DNA of 64,000 nucleotides from Hygrophila difformis (lineage: Eukaryota; Streptophyta; Magnoliopsida; Lamiales; Acanthaceae), in NCBI GenBank assembly GCA_030278955.1, contig JAOANR010000003.1, positions 20,111,050 to 20,175,049 of the forward strand. The letters are read 5' to 3'. This document shows positions 23,343 through 34,700 of the stretch, one piece after another. Position numbers and translations under genes: made by a program. How positions within the stretch are numbered: the first letter of the stretch is position 1; each line of letters begins with the position of its first letter. The notes beneath the pieces are model-generated. The model was given only the letters and a program-made list of their open reading frames with translations, was not told where the DNA came from and searched no databases.

Positions 23343-24556
23343 ATTTTGTAAGTAGCACCATTCTTATATTCATAGAATTACTAAGTGCAGGAGTTTCAGA
23401 AGTGCCATTCAGAATAACATTAAAGAGGGACGTTTGAAAATTGCAGGTATGAAGGTGGATATAGACCCGTTCCCTCAGCTTCACGTTGGTGCTTCCGGAT
23501 TCATTCCAAATCCGGAGGTTGGCGGCTCCAGTAGCCGGACTGATCGAGGAGGGGAATGTGTTGAAATCAATGAGCAAGACGAGGACTTGCTATCTGATGA
23601 ATCTGAGGCTGAAAAAGAAAAGGAAAATGAGCTGTATAGAAAACAACCTAAGTTTAAAAATATTTCCAAAGGGGATTTGAAGAAAATCCTCGAGGCTGAA
23701 GAGAAAGACCATCAGAAGAAGCGGAATCTTCCATTGAGGATTGAGATCCCTAAACCTACATTGAAGATCCGTGAAAATGGGGGACATTAGCCTGTAACTC
23801 GGGATTATAAGCCTGGAGTATAGGTAGTGCCAACTTTGATGAGACGTCCAGAACATCCCGCTGAAGCTGAGAGGTGGATGGGAATCGGGCAGAAAGCAGA
23901 TCCGCCCAAAGGGACCCACCATCCATGACCAGAAGCCTATTTAGGCAGGCTCAAAGACGGTATGCTGAGGAAATGCGGAAATGGGAAGCTCAGATTCATA
24001 AGTTGGAGTCCTCTAGGCCTCGGAAGCCAGTACAACCAACCTATTTCAGATCTCAAGGGGAAACCTCTGAACGGCGGAGACCTGTTCATGAGAGGTTGCA
24101 ACGTCCGGAGGGAAGGCACCTCACTAGGAAGCCTAGTTCGCCTATACCACCTCGCAGGCCAGTTCATGAGCGACTTGACACAAGCCGGGTTGATAGGGGA
24201 AGGTCACATGAGGCGTCGAGGAGAAACCTCAGCCGCCATCATCTTTCACTAGGAGGCCAGTGCAGGAAAGGCTGCAGTGGGCGGAACGTCAGCCGCCATC
24301 ACCTGAGCCTAAGGCCACAGAGGCTGAGCCTCCTCAGACTAAGACTCAAATGCCAGCTTCCCAAAACAAAGGCAAAGCGGTCGCCTTGGCCGAGCCAAGT
24401 AATGGAAAAAATGGGACCAGATCTTGGGCAGAAAAATTCATGGAGAGGTTTGATCGCATGGGTGAGCCGGGTACAGCCAGTATGAGAGGTGCTTACCAGA
24501 TACTTCGCTTACATAGCGGCCACCAAGCCGGTGATTTGGGGAATGAACCTGACAGC
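23343..24556 (+). pseudogene. Tat gag, second part
   Basis: It resumes the gag split by the Athila-like element. A C...H...H...C-type arrangement (HHSYIHRITKC) and AIQNNIKEGRLKIAGM match the late-gag finger of Tat elements. An acidic/lysine-rich region follows (EDLLSDESEAEKEKENE). A TAG lies near 23788, and frame changes occur at 23870-24300. It runs into the hAT MITE at 24557. Confidence 0.7.
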
Positions 24557-25364
24557 TAGGGGTGGGCATTGGGTTCGGGTTAGTCGGGTACCCACCCCGA
24601 ACCCGAAAAAAATCATGTTCGGGGTCGGGTTTTTTTTAATGGGAAAGGTCGGGTCGGGTACCCGAACCCGAACCCAAAATTTGGATCGGATATCGGGTCC
24701 TAAGTTTTGACCCGAATTACCCGATCGGGTACCCGAATAACCCGAAGTGTCTTTTTTTTTTAACGTTTCACAATTTCTATAATCTTTTTAAAGTGCTTAA
24801 AACGCCTCATAATTCCACAAGCCATTATCATTTAGGTCAAAGTATCACAATTATCATCTAGAATAGATATATACATAATCAAGTTTTTTAATTAATTAGT
24901 TTATAAATATGATATTCTTCACTATTCTTCAAATATTTATTCAAATTCTTCACTTTTCATTATGTCTTTCTCAAATAGAAGAATTTATTAATTACTCTAT
25001 TTATCTAGATATAGTAGTATTTGCTAAAAACCTCTTTATACGTGTTCGTAATTTTTTTAATGTGTAGTTAATCCACATATATATTTGTTATGGATGAATT
25101 ACATATTTAATTCTAGATTTTTTTGTTAGTTGTTAACTTTGTGTATATATAATGCCCTTTGATTTTATATATTTAATTTAATTTTTTTAATATATATTTT
25201 TTATTTTTATTTTATAAAAAATAAGTGGGGTAATTGGGTACCCGAAGTGGGTACCCGACCCGATCGGGTACCCGACATGTCGGATACCCACCAATATCGG
25301 GTTTTGGTTGGGTATTTTAATTTCGTACCCGAACCCGACAAACCCGACCCGATGCCAACCCCTA
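24557..25364. mobile_element. hAT-type MITE rich in GGGTACCCG repeats
   Basis: The termini TAGGGGTGGGCATTGGG and CCCGATGCCAACCCCTA are inverted. The TSD is CTGACAGC / CTGACAAC (24549-24556 and 25365-25372). Both subterminal regions carry many copies of CGGGTACCCG / GGGTTCGGGT. It has no ORF. It lies between gag and protease of the Tat element. Confidence 0.85.
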
Positions 25365-25372
25365 CTGACAAC

Positions 25373-26290
25373 TATGAGGGGTTCCTTGCTTACTGCAAGA
25401 CCTTGGATGAGTCCGAGCAGGCAAAGTCGCAGCCTGAGGTCCAACCTACCAACGAGGCCGCACAAGTGAGCTTTGGTGCAGTTACTCCCAAGAAAGTAGA
25501 AGCCGCCATGGAAGGCAACCTAGAGGAGCCTAAGGTTGGGATTGGTGCCTTAGGTATCATTTCTGATGATACTAGCGTGTTGGATAGTATGGATCTTGAT
25601 GAAGATGCTAATATGGATACTTTCTGGGACGACCTTGAAAATGAGCTCAAGGACGCAGGCTATGGGTATGGACAAGAGGATGAGCCAGCAGACCCTGCTG
25701 TGTCCATGCAAGTTGTGGGATTGGCAGCAGATGAAGAGATCAGTGATGTTGAGTCTGAAATATGGGATGAGGAAGAGCCGGCAAATAAGATTGATTGAAG
25801 AGATAGATGAAATGATAGCAGAGCTGTCTCACCCAACCAGATGTCTCCTTGAAGAGTTAGGTGGCCAGTCTGCTCAAAAGCCAGCTCTCGCACAATTTTC
25901 CAAGCCAAAGGTGGCTCAAACAAGACAGTTGAAACCCTTGTATGTCAAGGCCCACATTGATGGACATCCCTTCAACAGAGTGTTTGTTGACAATGGGGCA
26001 GCGGTAAATGTGATGCCGATGTCAACTCTGAAGAAGCTTGGAAAAAGTGAGAGGGATCTGATCCCTACCAGGGTCAGGATGTGTAGCTTTGTTGGAGAAG
26101 CGACTCAACCTGCAGGGTTCATAACGGCGGATGTTACTGTGGGGTCTAGAACTATCAAAGTAGCCTTCTTTGTGGTGAAATCAAAGATCTGTTACTCAGC
26201 GTTGCTAGGACGTGATTGGATCATATGGCAGAGTGTATGCCATCCACCTTACACCAACAACTACTCATCTGGGATGGTGACCACATAGAG
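25373..26290 (+). pseudogene. Tat gag C-terminus and aspartic protease
   Basis: After the MITE, the frame gives an acidic linker (DLDEDANMDTFWDDLENEL) and a stop near 25796. It then gives a retropepsin domain: PLYVKAHIDGHPFNRVFVDN with GAAVNVMP, and LLGRDWI near 26205. The active-site region reads VDNGAAVN, where most retropepsins have D-S/T-G, so Asn replaces the usual Ser/Thr; DNGA is known in Tat proteases. A frame change separates it from the linker. Confidence 0.8.
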
Positions 26291-26484
26291 TTGGTGGAGG
26301 CAGACCCTCAACACTTCATATGGCCAGACATCAACAGTGATGAGGCCATCTTCTATTTAGAGGATATTCAGCCTGCGTCAACTCTGATTGGTGTTGATGT
26401 GGACTTGGAGTCCATCGACTTTACTTCCAGCGGCTTCAAGCTACATCCAGCGGACAGCCGACAAGAGGCGTCAAGTTTCTCATC

Positions 26485-27520
26485 ATGAGCACTCAGGACA
26501 TCTACAAAGACTTGTTACAGCGGCTTGCCACCACTGAGATGATGATGGGTGCCGAAGACAAGTCCAAGAATCTGATTGATAGCCGGCCATCCGAGTGGCC
26601 ATCTCATGTGAAGCGGACATTGCCTAGTCCGGAGGCTAAGGAACCACTTGTGGACATCAATCTCAAGACAGATGCAGAGCTGAAGCTGACCAAGATAAGT
26701 GCATCTCTGCCTGAGGAAGAGCGGCACCAACTCGTGGAGCTGATTCCGAAATATAAAGATTGTTTCGCGTGGCAGTACATGGACATGCCAGGGCTTTCAA
26801 GGGAACTCGTGAAACATAAGCTACCAACTCACCCAGAGTTCAGACCTCACAAACAGCCACATAGACGGTTTGATCCAGACACCATTCCAAAAATAAAGAC
26901 TGAGATCGAGAAGCTTCTTAGAGCAGGTTACATTAGAACTTGTCGTTATGTAGAATGGCTTGCAAACATTGTACCTGCTGTAAAGAAGAATGGTCAATTG
27001 AGAGTCTGTATAGACTATAGGAACTTAAACTTGGCGACACCCAATGATGAATATGTAATGCCTATGGCCAATATGCTTATTGATGCGGCGGCCGGACACA
27101 AATTTTTATCGTTAATAGATGGTTATTCTGGATACAACGTTTCGTTGCCCAGGGCTAGTTGGCATCTTCGAGTGGGTAGTCATACCCTTTGGCTTGAAGA
27201 GTACTGGGGCAACGTACCAAAGAGCCATAAACGTGATCTTTCATGATTTAATTGGCCATATAGTTGAAGTTTACATTGATGACATCGTCATCAAGTCATG
27301 TGAATTTGGCCAGCACTTAGTCCACCTTGAAGAAGCTTTAATCCGGATGAGGCATCATGGATTAAAAATTAACCCAGCTAAGTGTGCTTTTGGAGTGGCG
27401 GTTGGGAATTTCTTAGGCTTCCTGGTACATCAGTGGGGCATTGAGGTTGATCAGAATAAGGCTAAGGCTATCTTAGAAGCTCGTGCACCGTCTAATCTCA
27501 GGAGCTACAATCATTATTAG
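26485..27520 (+). pseudogene. Tat reverse transcriptase, frameshifted
   Basis: The RT copied element RNA into DNA. Recognisable blocks are HKLPTHPEFRPHKQPHRRF, KIKTEIEKLLRAGYIR, VPAVKKNGQLRVCIDYRNLN, FLSLIDGYSGYN, then (after a frame break near 27130-27170) PFGLKSTGATYQRA and the catalytic box VYIDDIVIKS. The YIDD variant replaces YVDD. The thumb (GLKINPAKCAFGV..FLGFLV) is present. The frame breaks again near 27510. Confidence 0.85.
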
Positions 27521-28110
27521 GCAAGATCAATTTCTTAAGGAGGTTCATTCCCAATGCTGCAGGAATGATGAAAGCGTTCACTACCTTGCTTAAAGGAAGG
27601 GAGAATGAGACGTTTCTTTGGACGGCTGAGCATCAAGCGACCTTTGAAGAAATTAAGAGAGTATCGGCCAATCCTCCAGTGTTTGTGCCACACAGACCTG
27701 GAGTACCATTGAAGCTGTACGTATCAGCCGCCGAAGAATCCATCGGTTGTTTGCTTGCACAAGATGATGAGAGCGGTAAAGAAAGGGCCATCTACTACCT
27801 GAGCAAGACTCTACAAGGACCGGAGGTCAGATACACAGCTTTAGAAAAACTGTGCTATGCGCTGGTGTATTCTTGCAATAAGCTAGAGCACTACATGTTG
27901 GCAAGGAGGGTCCATGTGGTAGCTCTATTCGACTTGGTCAGGAGACTGTTAAATGGACTGGCTATGAAGGGCCGCCAAGCTACGTGGGCTATGAAGATTA
28001 GTCCTTTCGCTCTGGTACACGTCCCTCAGAAAGCGGTCAAGGGACAGGCCTTAGCTGATTTCTTGGCTCAACATCCTTCGTTAACGTTGCCAGAAGATCC
28101 TGGAGAAGCA
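27521..28110 (+). pseudogene. Tat RNase H (first, retroviral-type)
   Basis: A connection segment (INFLRRFIPNAAGMMKAF) leads to RNase H: PLKLYVSAAEESIGCLLAQD, AIYYLSKTLQGPEVRYTALEK, then PQKAVKGQALADFLAQHPSL. The second catalytic acidic position lies in the YTALEK helix. The usual YVS start lacks a DAS-type aspartate (VSAAEESIG), as in the degenerate first RNase H of Tat elements. The domain is open from 27565 on. Confidence 0.8.
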
Positions 28111-28540
28111 GTATTCATATGGTTTGAGTCTTGGGAATTAAATTTTGATGGGTTTGCACAAGCAGCGGTTCGGGAGCCGGTATTACATTACTAATCCTCT
28201 TGGGGAACATTGGAAACTGGCTCCGGAGTTGGAGCCTGGCACGACCAACAACCAAGCTGAGTATGAGGCCTTGATATTTGGCCTGGAGACAACATTGATG
28301 AAGGGTGCAAAATCCATTGTAATTTTTGGAGATTCCCAAGTCATCTTGAAGCAGCTAACAGGACAATATGAGTGCAAGAGTCCGAGGCTGATTAAATGCT
28401 ATGAGACAGCACTAGAGTTATTGGGAAATTTTCGGATGCTACGATCACTCATGTGCCTAGAGGCTAAAATCAAGAAGCCAACGAGGCTGCTCAACTTGCT
28501 TCAGGCTGGCAGACTGGTCGCCCTAGGGGGGCACCACACA
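28111..28540 (+). pseudogene. Tat second RNase H (archaeal-type, aRH)
   Basis: WELNFDGFAQ begins a second RNase H with the catalytic D. A frameshift near 28170 moves on to GSRYYITNPLGEHWKLAPEL, NNQAEYEALIFGLETTLMKG and IFGDSQVILKQLTGQYECKS. These carry the remaining acidic residues (the E of AEYEAL, the D of GDSQ). The doubled RNase H is the main reason for assigning the Tat lineage. Confidence 0.82.
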
Positions 28541-28689
28541 TTGTTTTCATCACGAATAAGTCTGAAGACTAAGAAGAAATCCAGCTTCAAAACCCAGTTG
28601 GTGATTGGATGACAGAGATTATACAATACCTTAAGAACCCATCATCCGGAGAAGATAGCTCAATGAAGGTAAAAGTCTTATGATATACT

Positions 28690-29849
28690 TTGGTTGATGG
28701 CGAGTTGTTTCGAAGGGCGCTAGACGGATTACTACTCAAGTGTATAGGTCCCGAGGATGCTAAGCTGGTGATGGGAGAAGTCCATAAAGGAATATGCGGC
28801 TCTCATCCGGTGGGGCCTAGCATGAGATGGAGTATCCACTGCCACAGATACTTTTGGCCAACCATCATGGAAGATTGTATTACTTATGCTCTTGGCTGTG
28901 AGGCTTGCCAGAAGCACGACCTAATTTAAAGGGTGCCGGCGGAAGAGTTGCACATAGTAGTCAAGCTTTGGCCATTCCAGGGCTGGGGGATGAACATCAT
29001 TGGGAAGATTCATCCGCATTCATCTAAGAACCATGCGTTCATACTTGTGGCCACTAATTACTTTACCAAGTGGGTAGAAGCATGACCAATGAAGAAGATC
29101 AATCAAAACGATGTAATTAAGTTTGTGACTGAGCTGATACATCGATTTGGAATCCCTCAAACAATCATTGCCGATTGTTCACAGGTGAAAGGTTTATGGC
29201 TTTTGCTAAACAATTTGGGATTCGCATCTATCACTCTACTCCATACTACCCCCAAGCAAATGGTCAAGCTGAGGCCACTAACAAGATCTTGATAAGCCTG
29301 ATCAAAAAGGCAGTTGGAGAGAAGCCAAGAAAGTGGCATGAGGCCTTATCAGAGGTCCTATGGGCTTACAGAAATTCTAAGTCTACAGCCACTGGTTTCA
29401 CACCATACTACCTGACGTATGGTCATGATGTCGTTCTACCTCTGGAAATCACGGTTCCTTCACTAAGGGTGGTCCAGCAGCATCACTTAGACTTAACTAA
29501 GTATGAGGAGGCCATGTTACAAGAGTCAGAAACGACGGATGGTGACAGGCTTGTGGCCTTGGAAAATATTCGGCATCATAAAACTAAAACTGCAAAGTAT
29601 TATGACAAGAGGGTCCGAGGCAAGACTTTCAATGAAGGGGATCTAGTGTGGAAGGTGATTTTACCTTCAGGAGTGCGTGATAACGAGACTGGGAAGTGGT
29701 CTCCAAATTGGGAGGGACTTATTGTCACCCAGAGGTTACTAAATGGTGCATACAAATTGATGGATATTGATGCACAAGAACATAAGCAGAGTATAAATGC
29801 AAAATATCTCAAAATGTACCATCCATTAGTTTGGGAATTGGAGTAGGAA
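28690..29849 (+). pseudogene. Tat integrase, frameshifted
   Basis: The HHCC zinc domain region lies at 28770-28925 (MGEVHKGICGSHP, CEACQKHD). The DDE core starts with WGMNIIGKIH (the first D appears replaced by N). It continues ATNYFTKWVEA, a stop at 29083-29085, IHRFGIPQTIIAD (second D), a frame break near 29180, and YYPQANGQAEATNK (E). A C-terminal SH3-like region ends WELE at 29846. At least two stops or frameshifts make it inactive. Confidence 0.82.
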
Positions 29850-30013
29850 AAAACATAAGTGCATCAAGTCAAAAGTGGTCGTATGACTGGCCAAATGTAG
29901 CAAAAACATCCTAAGGAAAAATGAAAGGACCAAAAGTTACCACCACAAGGCCGGCGGCTGACCCAAAAAAGTGTACTGAATGAAAAATCAAGAAAAGCAG
30001 TGCAAATCCTAGA
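29850..30013 (+). other. Spacer between integrase and antisense gene
   Basis: No domain is seen. The sense pol stop (29847-29849) and the antisense stop near 30014 are tail-to-tail, about 165 bp apart. Confidence 0.6.
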
Positions 30014-31023
30014 CTACTGGGAAGGAGGCAGCGCCCCATCACCAAGTATGCGACGACGCATGGCGGTCCACTGGTCACGTGTGCGCCCAAGGATGTCTGT
30101 CGTACGAAGAGCAGTAGCAGCGGCTCGGGCACGAGCATCTGCCCGAGGCCGACGAGCCTTCGACAGCTCAGCTGATAAGTCACGATCATCTGCGGCTAAG
30201 CAATCATGGGTGGTCTGCAAAGCAGTAGCCTGCATGGACGTCTCGGTTAACCTAGGCTCAACAGAGGTAAGCCTGTCTTTGGCCCCCTGAATAGTACGTC
30301 GCCTGTCTGCGATAACACGCTTTGCCTTCGCAATGTCGCGCTCTGCCTGTGCAATAGTACCCATCAGTTGTGACTTTGACTCTCTTGAGCTGCACGATTA
30401 GTAGATAACTGCTCACGCTGAAGATGATTTGCCTCTAACCGTGAGAGAGTCTCACGATGTCGCGCCTCAAGATCGTCAACAAGTGTCAAATCCTGGGCGG
30501 ACTGGTCTGCAGTACTCCTATAAATGGGATAGAAAAGGGAAAAATCCGAGATGAGCTCTGAAAAGTTCTGGAAGCCGGAATCTTCAACAAAGAGATAAAG
30601 ACCGAACTGATGTCACTACGCAAACCATCGAGACCGAAGACCATCTCGGCGGAAAGTGGACCGGTCTGGGCAGAAAGAATGCGATCAAACGCCTCACATG
30701 TCGAAGTGATGTCGCTGCCAATGGGACTGCGAATGCTCGAATCCAATATAGGAGAGGTCACGAGACCTGCAGTATGAACCAGGGGTACCTAAAAGCAAGC
30801 TTGTGTTAGTATTGTTTCATGGAGATCTCACAATACCTAAGACGAGATTAAACAATACTTGAGGATTTAGAGGGCGTTCAACCAAGCCAGCCGAAGGAGC
30901 AGAAATGTTGCCTACTGAGGGCGATAATTGATCTGCGGGGGCCTAAAAAAATGGTCCTTAGTATGTATTCTTGAGCAAAATGAAATAAAAAAAAGGGAGA
31001 AAGAATATGTGACTAAAAAGTAC

Positions 31024-31268
31024 CTGAGAGACCAACGCGGGGCCAGTCGGGCTAACGGTAGATGTGTGATCTGCAGCCTGGGAAGGAGGTGGACGGTCTA
31101 CTTGATCCGCATGGGTCTGGAAGAAAAGGTCTTGAGGCCATGTTCTTAGAAAAAATGGAAGTGGAAAAAGGTATAATTAAGGAATACCTGAGAGACCGGC
31201 TCGAGACTAACTGAGCTAACCATGGAAACATGACTGTCAACCTGAGAAGGGGATGGATCCACTTGAAC
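31024..31268 (-). repeat. Duplicated in-phase mini-exons of the antisense gene
   Basis: Exon 31188-31268 (81 bp, 27 codons) and exon 31024-31116 (93 bp, 31 codons) both have PPSQ/PSPSQ-type starts and both end in ...PVSQ or ALVSQ at a CTCTCAG|GTA donor. A third, 30859-30942 (84 bp, 28 codons), begins ADQLSPSVG. All are phase 0 at both ends, so loss or gain of one keeps the frame. Introns are 70-80 bp. Confidence 0.7.
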
Positions 31269-32015
31269 CTGGAAGTAAAAGAAAGGTGTCAATACCTTAT
31301 CAAGAAGAAAGTGAATCTACAAACTCAAAACAGCAAGACATACCTGTGAGGGATCCTCAGCGGCGGTCTCTACAGCACTAGTTCGATATTTGGGATCATC
31401 GTCGCCATGATTGAAGATGTAGTCAGCGCGAGCCTGCAGCTCGTCAGGCGTAGAGGCGGGATCATCAGGGGGCCTACCCAAAGAAGAGGAGTGAGGGTCA
31501 ATAGCCACATGATCGTCGGCGTCATCCATAGGATCCTCTTCCTCGCCTAAAACTGCGGACTCCTCCTCATCACAGTCTTCATTGCCATCAGTGGCAACAT
31601 CCTCAGTCTCTCCATCCTGAACCAAAGAACCCCAAATACTACCGGCGGGCGTCCCGCGAGATCTGGGAGATGGATCTGTAAGAAAGAAAAGAGAGGTGTT
31701 AGACAACAAGGGAAGAAGTTATGAGAACCCGTATGAAATGATTCGAAAGCATACCTCTATGGCGCTTGCGGGATAAAGGAGGCGCAGTAGACTTCGGGGC
31801 AACACTGCGAGAAGCTGGTATAGGAGCCGACCAGATAGCGGCACCACGAGCACTAGAGCCGAGTCAGGTTGCAGGGGAACTAGAGGCTGAATTGAAGGCT
31901 GCCGCAAGGAAGCTGAGCTGCACACGGGACCGGGAGCTCGCTGTGAAGGTGGAACTCCGAAGCGCTCTACAAGACTATTCTCAGACGGCAAGAGAGAGGT
32001 GATGTACGGCATCCA

Positions 32016-33491
32016 CTAGGCCATAAATTCAGCAACAAGCGTTCCTGATGGAGTGAATGTCAGATAAGTCGAATTTGGCTGGCGAATCAACAACACAAGT
32101 ACAGCCTGGATATCTGTGTCAGTCAGCCTCGTGTCCCTATCAAGGGGAGCTGGCCACTCCACTCCACAAGGGAGGCCAAGTCGACAGCCGAACTGGTGAG
32201 CTAGTAGGTGAGGGCAGTATTGCTCAATAGTGAGTGGATTGGACTTGTCATTTTGCCGAATACCACTCAAAAGCATGTTCGGCTTCATGCAGACTTTCCA
32301 CGTATCCTCACCGAAAGAGCCGTCTGGCTCAGAAGGCGAGCATATGAGCCCAGCTAACAACGCATCCCGTCGGGCGTAGGCAAACAAACCAGTGCGGTCG
32401 GCCTGTAGCCGAGGAACCAACGAATAATTTGTAAGCCATCTTTTTCTAGAAGCTTGCCTTGACAAATCTCCACAGACTCAGTAGCTAGATAAGTGCCCAA
32501 CGGGGTGTTTTTCCTACAATCTCTCGGGCTAGGGCGGAACACGCCACGAAACAGGCGTGGGAAGTACAGCTGGATCCAAAGCTGTAAAAACCACAAGGGC
32601 CCTGAAGCTTTGTTGGTGGGGTCTGTCCCGCTAGCCAACAAATCAGCAACCTTGGACATACCGCCAAACAAAGTAGCAAGAAAATATGAACCAATCCCCA
32701 AAGTCTCCTCGTCGCTGTCCATAATAGCCTGAACAAGGGGCAGAGCGGTGCGTAGCACAGTCCCGGCAGTGGAATAGATAATGAATCGGCTGAACCACAT
32801 CAAAAGGAAGGTGACATGCTCATTGCCTGTAGGAGGCCCATTCGGCCTATTGTGGTCATTGAAGACCGAATACTGCTTGGTCGTTTTACCCGCAGGGCAA
32901 ATCGCGTCACCAAGATGAAGGTCATCCACACCAATGGAATGTGTCAAATTCGAACCAACAACAAGGAGGCCTGTGATCATCGCAACATCTAGGATAGTGG
33001 GTCCCACAAAACCACAAGGGAGCTGGAAGCATTGACTGAGGAGTTCCAGAAGCCCATGAGGTAGTAGAGCAAGCGATGGTCTAGTGCAATGGTCTGGGTG
33101 GACAAAAGAATAGCATCTGTGATCCCCTATCTATCCCAATCGTCAGAACGTGCTCTCCACATCCTGTGGGCCAGTCGATATACCTCTTTGTGCTGTTTTT
33201 ATCCTTACTACTTTTTTCGTTGCCATTCTTAGTCCGCGGAATCGTAACCTTGGGCTTGAAGACTGTTTTAGAGTTGCCCGACTGCTGAGACCGAATGATC
33301 TTCGTATGGGAAATGAAGGCCTTAGTGAATGCGGCCTGAGTGATCGGACACGTGCAAGACAAAAATTCACGGGCACCATCTGCATGCTCGCCCGTGCGGT
33401 AGAAAGGGCGCAGAACAGGTACCGATTCCTCACGAGTAAACTCACAGGCTTCGTCGTCAGAAGCAGGGAGTCCCTCCACATCCGGTATCAT
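32016..33491 (-). pseudogene. PMD core exon of the antisense gene
   Basis: From MIPDVEGLPASDDEACEF the exon passes CPITQAAFTKAFISHTKII, then a frame change near 33007-33085 (between FCPPRPLH and HGLLELLSQCFQLPCGFVG), GPTILDVAMITGLLVVGSN, GSYFLATLFGGMSKVADLLA, LWFLQLWIQLYFPRLF, a frame change near 32440, and IEQYCPHLLAHQFG. It ends in FMA, with a stop at 32016-32018. Hydrophobic helices with conserved Trp and Phe fit the PMD family. No catalytic residues are known for this family. Confidence 0.72.
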
Positions 33492-33571
33492 TAAACAGAA
33501 GTATAAGAGGCGATTACGAAGGGATCAATCAAATCAAACAGAGTCAAACAGCCAAGAGAAGCAACGCAAAC

Positions 33572-34105
33572 CTAAGAAGCCGTGATGCGAGAAGCAGTGA
33601 AGCGAGGCATGCGAATGGCCCGGCCAGGCTGGGTCGCAGCTGAAGCCTGAGCAGCGGCTTTCAGTTGAAGCACGACGACTGGCACCTCACTTGTGGTGTC
33701 TGATGGGCCTCTTGTGGCGTCTGGCATGCCCTGAGGTTGTGAAGTGATGGCTGGTATGGTTGAGTTCGCCAAATCCTATGTCACCAAAGATTGCAAAATG
33801 TGGTTGAGGAGACGCCAGCCAACAGAACAATCAAAATGAACAAATAGAGCCAGGGATGTAATCAAACCTTGAAATCCGTGGCGCGCGCGAGATGACAAAG
33901 CAGCAAAGCCAGATAAGCCCGTGGCCACTGAAGGCTGCAAAGTGGCGGCTGAGGAGGGCAGTGTGGCGGCTGGCACTCCCTTGGTGGCGGCTGAGTCTCG
34001 CAACGAGGGTCGAGGTTCGTTCGATGCAAGAGCTACGCCTGAGGACTGCTCAATGGCGACATGAGACTGCGAAGTGGCGTTGGGTGTGGATGAGTTCGAC
34101 AAGTC
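33572..34105 (-). repeat. Duplicated N-terminal exon modules (DL(S/A)NS type)
   Basis: Two consecutive exons both start at a CATAG|GA acceptor with the peptide DLSNSSTPNATSQ or DLANSTIPAITSQ and continue as Ala/Thr/Ser-rich sequence. The introns after and between them are similar (CAAACCT donors on the plus strand). One is 204 bp, the other 238 bp (one base out of frame). This points to exon-intron tandem duplication. Confidence 0.65.
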
Positions 34106-34189
34106 CTATGTCATCAGACAATGATATTAGATATGTTTGAAAGGATACAGACCAACGAACAAGTAAAATAAGCAAGATACAAACCTGTG

Positions 34190-34700
34190 ACGCCATAATA
34201 AGTACAAGTGGCGGCTGGAGAGGGGATAATGGCGGCTTGCAAGGGCTGGATGGCGGCTGAGAGACTCCTAGTGGCGGCTTGAGCAAGGCGGATGGCGACC
34301 CTAGCACGAGTAGTGGCGGCCTGGAACAAAATGAGTGGCGGCCCGGAGTGATGCTAGTGGCAGCTGGGAGATTTCGATTGGCGAATGCTCCAGGAAAATT
34401 CAATGGCGGTCAAGGCAATAGGGATGGCGGCTGGAGCCCTCCTGATGGCGGCTGGGGACGCTGAGAAGATCGTGAGTGGCGGCCGAGGACTCCTCAATGG
34501 CGGCTGGTGGCTTCGTGGTGGCGGCTTAGACTGAAGTTGGCGGAACACGATCACGACAACCTGGGCACACGCGGACGGCGGCCAGGATAGTAAGAGTAGC
34601 GGCCTGACGTGCGCAGACGGCGGCCAGGGAAGTCCTGATGACGGCTGGTGATGCTACAGTGGCGGAAGGGTTGATTCCGGCGGCTGGTTGCCGGCGTTCG
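34190..34700 (-). repeat. ~30-bp GGCGGCTG minisatellite in the antisense first exon
   Basis: The plus strand has more than a dozen GTGGCGGC / ATGGCGGC motifs at irregular spacing of about 25-33 bp. In the antisense frame they give PPL or AAT repeats (for example PPLGVSQPPSSPCKPPLSP). It is the most GC-rich tract of the element. Confidence 0.75.
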
